From positions 868,001 through 932,000 of the forward strand of contig JAUFSD010000005.1 of the NCBI GenBank assembly GCA_033030425.1: 64,000 nucleotides of DNA, read 5' to 3'. Of the stretch, positions 60,260-64,000 are shown in pieces. Within the stretch, counting starts at the first letter, position 1. Each line of letters begins with the position of its first letter. The notes under the pieces are model-generated. The model was not told where the DNA came from, ran no database searches, and saw nothing but the letters and a program-made list of their open reading frames with translations. Source of the stretch: Verpa conica (lineage: Eukaryota > Ascomycota > Pezizomycetes > Pezizales > Morchellaceae). The translations under genes and the position numbers were made by a program.

Positions 60260-62427
60260 CTACGAACCTCCTTCTATCTCCCACGCATCCCAATCAGCAT
60301 GCCCATCCATACACCCCTCCAGATCCACTCCATCATGTCCTCCGTGTGTAATACAGCCAACACAAGTACATCCTTCTCCGCACTTACACCCCGCCTCCGT
60401 TTGCGCACACATTCCAAGCGGGTAATCAAAGTAGATAAAATTACTCGGAGAGAGCTCACCCCCAGTGTCCGTTCCGCCTGGTGTCCCTCCTACACCAGTT
60501 TCGTCCTCTGGCTCTGGTGGGGGGGATACCTGCTGTTCCTCCTGACTAATTTCGTTGTCACAACACGTAGATGAGGCTGTTGGCCCTGATGTGCTGTTAC
60601 CGTTACCGCTAAATTCTTCGGGCGATGGTGCAGCAGGAGCAGTGGGGGGGAAAGAGATACTGGTGGCTTTAAACCCATTCTGATGTGGTTGCAAAATTTG
60701 TTGAGTGAGAGTGTGTGAGTTGCTATGATTGTGGGAATTCGAAGCTCTATTCTCCCCTGCCATAAAGGTTTGCATCTCCCGAACATGTTCCACTGTTCTC
60801 CGGTTAAACGGGTGGGTCGCGCAACCCAAGCAATTGCAGTCGGGACCACAGTGACAGCTATGTGCCCAGTTATTCCCTAGGGTATTACCGACTATTGGGG
60901 AATTGTTGACTACTTGAGGGGGTAATGGCACATGGCTAGGTAACTGCGGTATTGGCTGAGGACCAAACAAACCTGCTGCTCTTTGCTGTTGTAACCACGC
61001 AAACTCTTGATGTGTGATTGGATGGTTGATCGTTGAATACATCCACGCATTGGGAACTTGTGGGAAGTTTGGAGCTGGGATATACGAAGGGGGGTATTGG
61101 GGTGCCGAGAAGAATTGAGGTGCTGAAAAGGGCATGTGAGGGACTGGTATTGGCTGCTGTTGCTGTATTGGGGCTATCTTATTTGGGCCATTACAGCAGC
61201 TAGAAGCTTGTTTCGAGTTCGGTGGTAGTGTGGGCGTATGGTGAATATACTGTTGTTGGAGCTGCGGTTGTGAGGATTGAGGGGATTTACCATTGCAGCC
61301 CCCGCAACCTATCTTTTTTGCTGGCTGAGGCAGCTGCCATGGTGATCCTCCATCAGGGACCCATATATCTTGAGGTAGGATATCATTGACTCCAACTAGC
61401 GTAGCTGGCTTAGCCACCATACCATCACTTGTTATCGAAAGTTGTTTTGAACCTTCTAGTGGCACACTTCTATTATGGGCATGCGGGAACTTTTGTGGCG
61501 GATGAAATCCGTTCACACCCTCCCCACTTTCAATAGCTGCCGGGAAGGTTTCTGTCAATCTTTGTACCCCATTCCCGTTTCCATTTGTAGAACCGTTTCC
61601 ATTTGATATACCAGTCATTTCCCCACAGTTACCCCCCGTATTTTCCATCTTCAGAGACTCAGAGCTCTCACTTCTTTCCCTCTCTTGCTCGAGTAGCAGT
61701 TCAAGAGCGACTTCCCCTGTGATAACACTCCCTCTTCTCACTGGTCCATCTCTCTTTTTTGGCCGTTGTGACTTGCTAATCTTGTTTATTGGACCGTTAA
61801 TTATTGAAGCGGTGGATATGATTGTTGGGGATATTGGTGACATAGGAGATGTTATCATTGCCGATGGGGAAGTATTGGTGGGAGGGCTATGTGACGGCGA
61901 AGGTGCTATCGATAATGAAGGCGGTCTTGGTGCAGGCTCGTGTGGTTTCGATGTCCCACAAGCGCAAGAAGCAACTAAAAACCACCTAGTTAGCGTTTAT
62001 TCAGGCTGTGATAAAAAGGGTGTATACTTTTGGGTATAGCAACAGAAGTGACATCACAACTACAACTCATACCCCCAGTCTCACCGGAATTACCGGTTAC
62101 ATTACCGCCAGATGCCCCAGCGGGTAGTGAATGAACAAATGTGCCTGGAGACGAAGATGAGAGGGTGTGCGGGCAGCTGCTTAATGGTCTACCTGGCTTT
62201 CGGACCTGTACCAGTACACGGTCACTGTGATTGCACTTTGACGAGCGATGACCCCGTATGCAGGGCTCACTTTCCGGCCATCAGTAAACGTTTCTCCCTG
62301 GATGTGGGCTTGAGGTTGAGCTTCTCCACGACAAAAAGAAAAAGAGGGGAGTAGGAGCGTAGGAAAGTAAGAGAGGTAGGGTAAGAGAGACTTACCAGGC
62401 AAACTTGACACCTCGTATTAAGGGCAT
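60260..62427 (-). CDS. Copper-fist transcription factor (Mac1/Cuf1/Ace1 type)
   Basis: Copper-sensing DNA-binding regulator in the nucleus. Exons 62427-62396, 62269-62028 and 61974-60260 give 662 aa. The fist is complete only after splicing: MPLIRGVKFAC joined to EPCIRGHRSSKCNHSDRVLV, then QVRKPGRPLSSCPHT, then a Cys pair in MSCSCDVTS. These contain the zinc ligands, the RGHRSS contact block and the minor-groove KPGRP. The spacer between SSCPHT and the CSC pair is about 35 residues, longer than usual. The C-terminal half is Pro/Gln/Asn-rich with two Cys clusters, CHCGPDCNCLGCATHP (about 60813-60866) and CKCGEGCTCVGCITHGGH (about 60329-60395), like the copper-binding repeats of Mac1/Cuf1. This layout suggests control of copper uptake genes under low copper; that is inference. 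Introns are 126 and 53 nt. Confidence 0.93.
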
Positions 62428-64000
62428 CTCGATGATCGTTTTTCTGAATCACTGTCCTCCAAGATGGCTGCTCAATTTCAGGTCACGAAGACCAGGTAGC
62501 CCGGGCTATTTGTGTGAACAAGAACAGCAACCAACCAATCCAATCAGACCTGATCCAATGCAGCCAAGATCTCGCGATATCTGGTGGGCAGCGATGCTGT
62601 CGAACTGCAACCTGCAATGCTGTGGAGACGATGGATCCGCCGAATGACAAAAGCGGGTGGGATGTGTGCTACCAGTCTAGGAACCCTCGGGTGAGGCTCT
62701 TCACGATAGCCCCGCTCCAGCCAACCAGTTACCGATAATCCTCGTAGTTTCCCGAGTGGGTGATGGGCCAAACCAGACCACCTTATCCACAAGGCAATGG
62801 AACAGAGAGCAGAGGGGAAAAAGCAAAGCCCCAATGGGTGAGAATTATCGATAGAGTGGGAAGGGAAGAGAGAAGCCCGGGGTGGGGGAGGACACAGGTA
62901 GGTACGCAAGTTATCGCTTCTTGAGAGTCCTTCGTGTATTTGTGACCTTTCTGTCGCCGTCTATCTTGATCTATTCTGAATGATCTGTGTATTTGATGTC
63001 GATTATGGAAAGATCTGTCAGATGAGGTGAGTGTTGCCGGTAGATAGGTAACGATTCTTGGTTGAGCGGAAAAGAGTCAATTTTCTCCCCCCCCCAGCGT
63101 ATGTGTATGGTATGTACATGGCTACATGTACTGCACACGAACCTACTATGTACATACACTCAGGGTGGTCTGCTCCCACACAACCATTCTTTAGCAGGCG
63201 GTGATACCCTCGTTGGCAGTGGACTCTCGTGCTATCGGTGCACGGAGGCAGAATTGTATGGATGTCGTTTACAGACAAAAGGTGCAGGCCTTATCCTCGT
63301 CTATCGCTTGCCTTCCCGATATGTACCTAGGTATTTACTGGTATCGAGAAGCGGGAGGGAAGCTCAGAGGCTGCATATGTAGCCCAGGCTGGTGGGGTTG
63401 TGGGATTACTGGGTTCGATATTCAGCTTCAGGGAATAGCTCTGCATGTCGCGGCGGCAAGTCACCAAAAACATGCGAGTGAGCAGGTTTCACGCCGTAGC
63501 TTTACGCCCGACGATGCAAAATCGGAGATGCGATGTGGGAAAGGCATGCACTTGTGTATGGGTAGATTATTCACAAGTACTGGCCATCAAGTTCTCTACA
63601 TGTATTAATGTAGAGTAGGCGTTGTACTCTATGTGTATCAGAGATAAGTAGTATATACATACACGTATGTACACCTATTATAGCTGTTGGGTGACAAGCA
63701 TTAATTTCTATTGATCTTTTGTTTTTTCTTAAGATACTTTAATATGTCCAGTACTCCTCCTCTCACACTCTCTTTCCCACACTCTCTTTTGCCACTCATA
63801 CATGGCCCTTGATCTTTCTCTTGTACTAGAATTCCTCTAAACTGCCTTTCTATGTACAGCACTATACTACAGAATATACAATACATGCTACATACTCCAC
63901 TCAACTCCCTCCACTCTGCTCTTCCACATGTACCCCTCGATCCTTTTGTACCATACTCTAGAGTATATACACATCTGCCGAGTGCAGACCCTACCTCAAA
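62428..64000. other. Intergenic region to the window end
   Basis: No supported gene. Short frames at 62544-62909, 63018-63278 and 63201-63608 have no domain signals. The first few hundred bases would hold the promoter of the copper-fist gene. A C run is at 63087-63096 and TACATGTA-type palindromes near 63122 and 63597. Confidence 0.5.

Overview
The window looks like nuclear DNA of a filamentous ascomycete (Pezizomycotina). The genes are separated by AT-rich spacers and interrupted by short GT-AG introns (about 48 to 126 nt). The gene families are typical of such fungi: a Snt1-type SANT co-repressor, peroxisomal alcohol oxidase, an AA9 lytic polysaccharide monooxygenase with a CBM1 tail, an F-box-like protein, an NCS1 transporter and a copper-fist regulator. 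I cannot place it more finely than that. All exon joins were worked out by hand, from reading frame, splice sites and remembered family motifs; none is backed by transcripts or alignments.

Layout: 1-5637 is the 3' part of a large Snt1/NCoR-like gene (+), with a GC-AG intron inside its second SANT domain and long low-complexity repeats. 7335-9165 is a secreted BBE-type FAD oxidase (+, 6 exons). 9911-10495 is a non-autonomous inverted-repeat element made of nested palindromes. 10765-13449 is alcohol (methanol) oxidase with a C-terminal ARL peroxisomal signal (-, 12 exons). 17590-19864 is an F-box-like protein (+). 22421-23835 is a stand-alone tryptophan synthase beta-type enzyme of bacterial appearance (+). 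25823-26934 is an AA9-CBM1 LPMO (+). 27986-28723 (-) and 30010-31029 (+) are unrecognised proteins. 31614-35272 is a large CCCH-finger protein (-, 6 exons). 35748-36419 is a small DUF1772-like membrane protein (-). 39317-40087 is a type I membrane protein (+), and 42782-43741 is an unrecognised coiled-coil protein (+). 44356-46059 is a membrane-anchored protein with a double-psi beta-barrel domain (+). 46116-46516 is a second, inverted copy of the palindromic element. 47171-48509 is a GPI-type secreted nucleoside hydrolase (-), and the next gene, 51200-53493, is an NCS1 permease (-). 57251-58388 is a MoCF/CinA-type protein (-) and 60260-62427 is a copper-fist transcription factor (-).

Several genes make functional sense together. 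The nucleoside hydrolase and NCS1 permease are consecutive on the same strand and fit a two-step scheme: cleave nucleosides outside the cell, then import the base. The LPMO, alcohol oxidase (methanol from plant-cell-wall methyl esters, with H2O2 as product) and secreted FAD oxidase fit a plant-debris lifestyle. The LPMO is a copper enzyme and the window also holds a copper-fist regulator, but nothing here shows that they are connected.

About half of the window is intergenic and I found no convincing gene there. I saw no tRNA, rRNA or CRISPR. The most unusual structure is the pair of palindrome-built elements at 9.9 and 46.1 kb.
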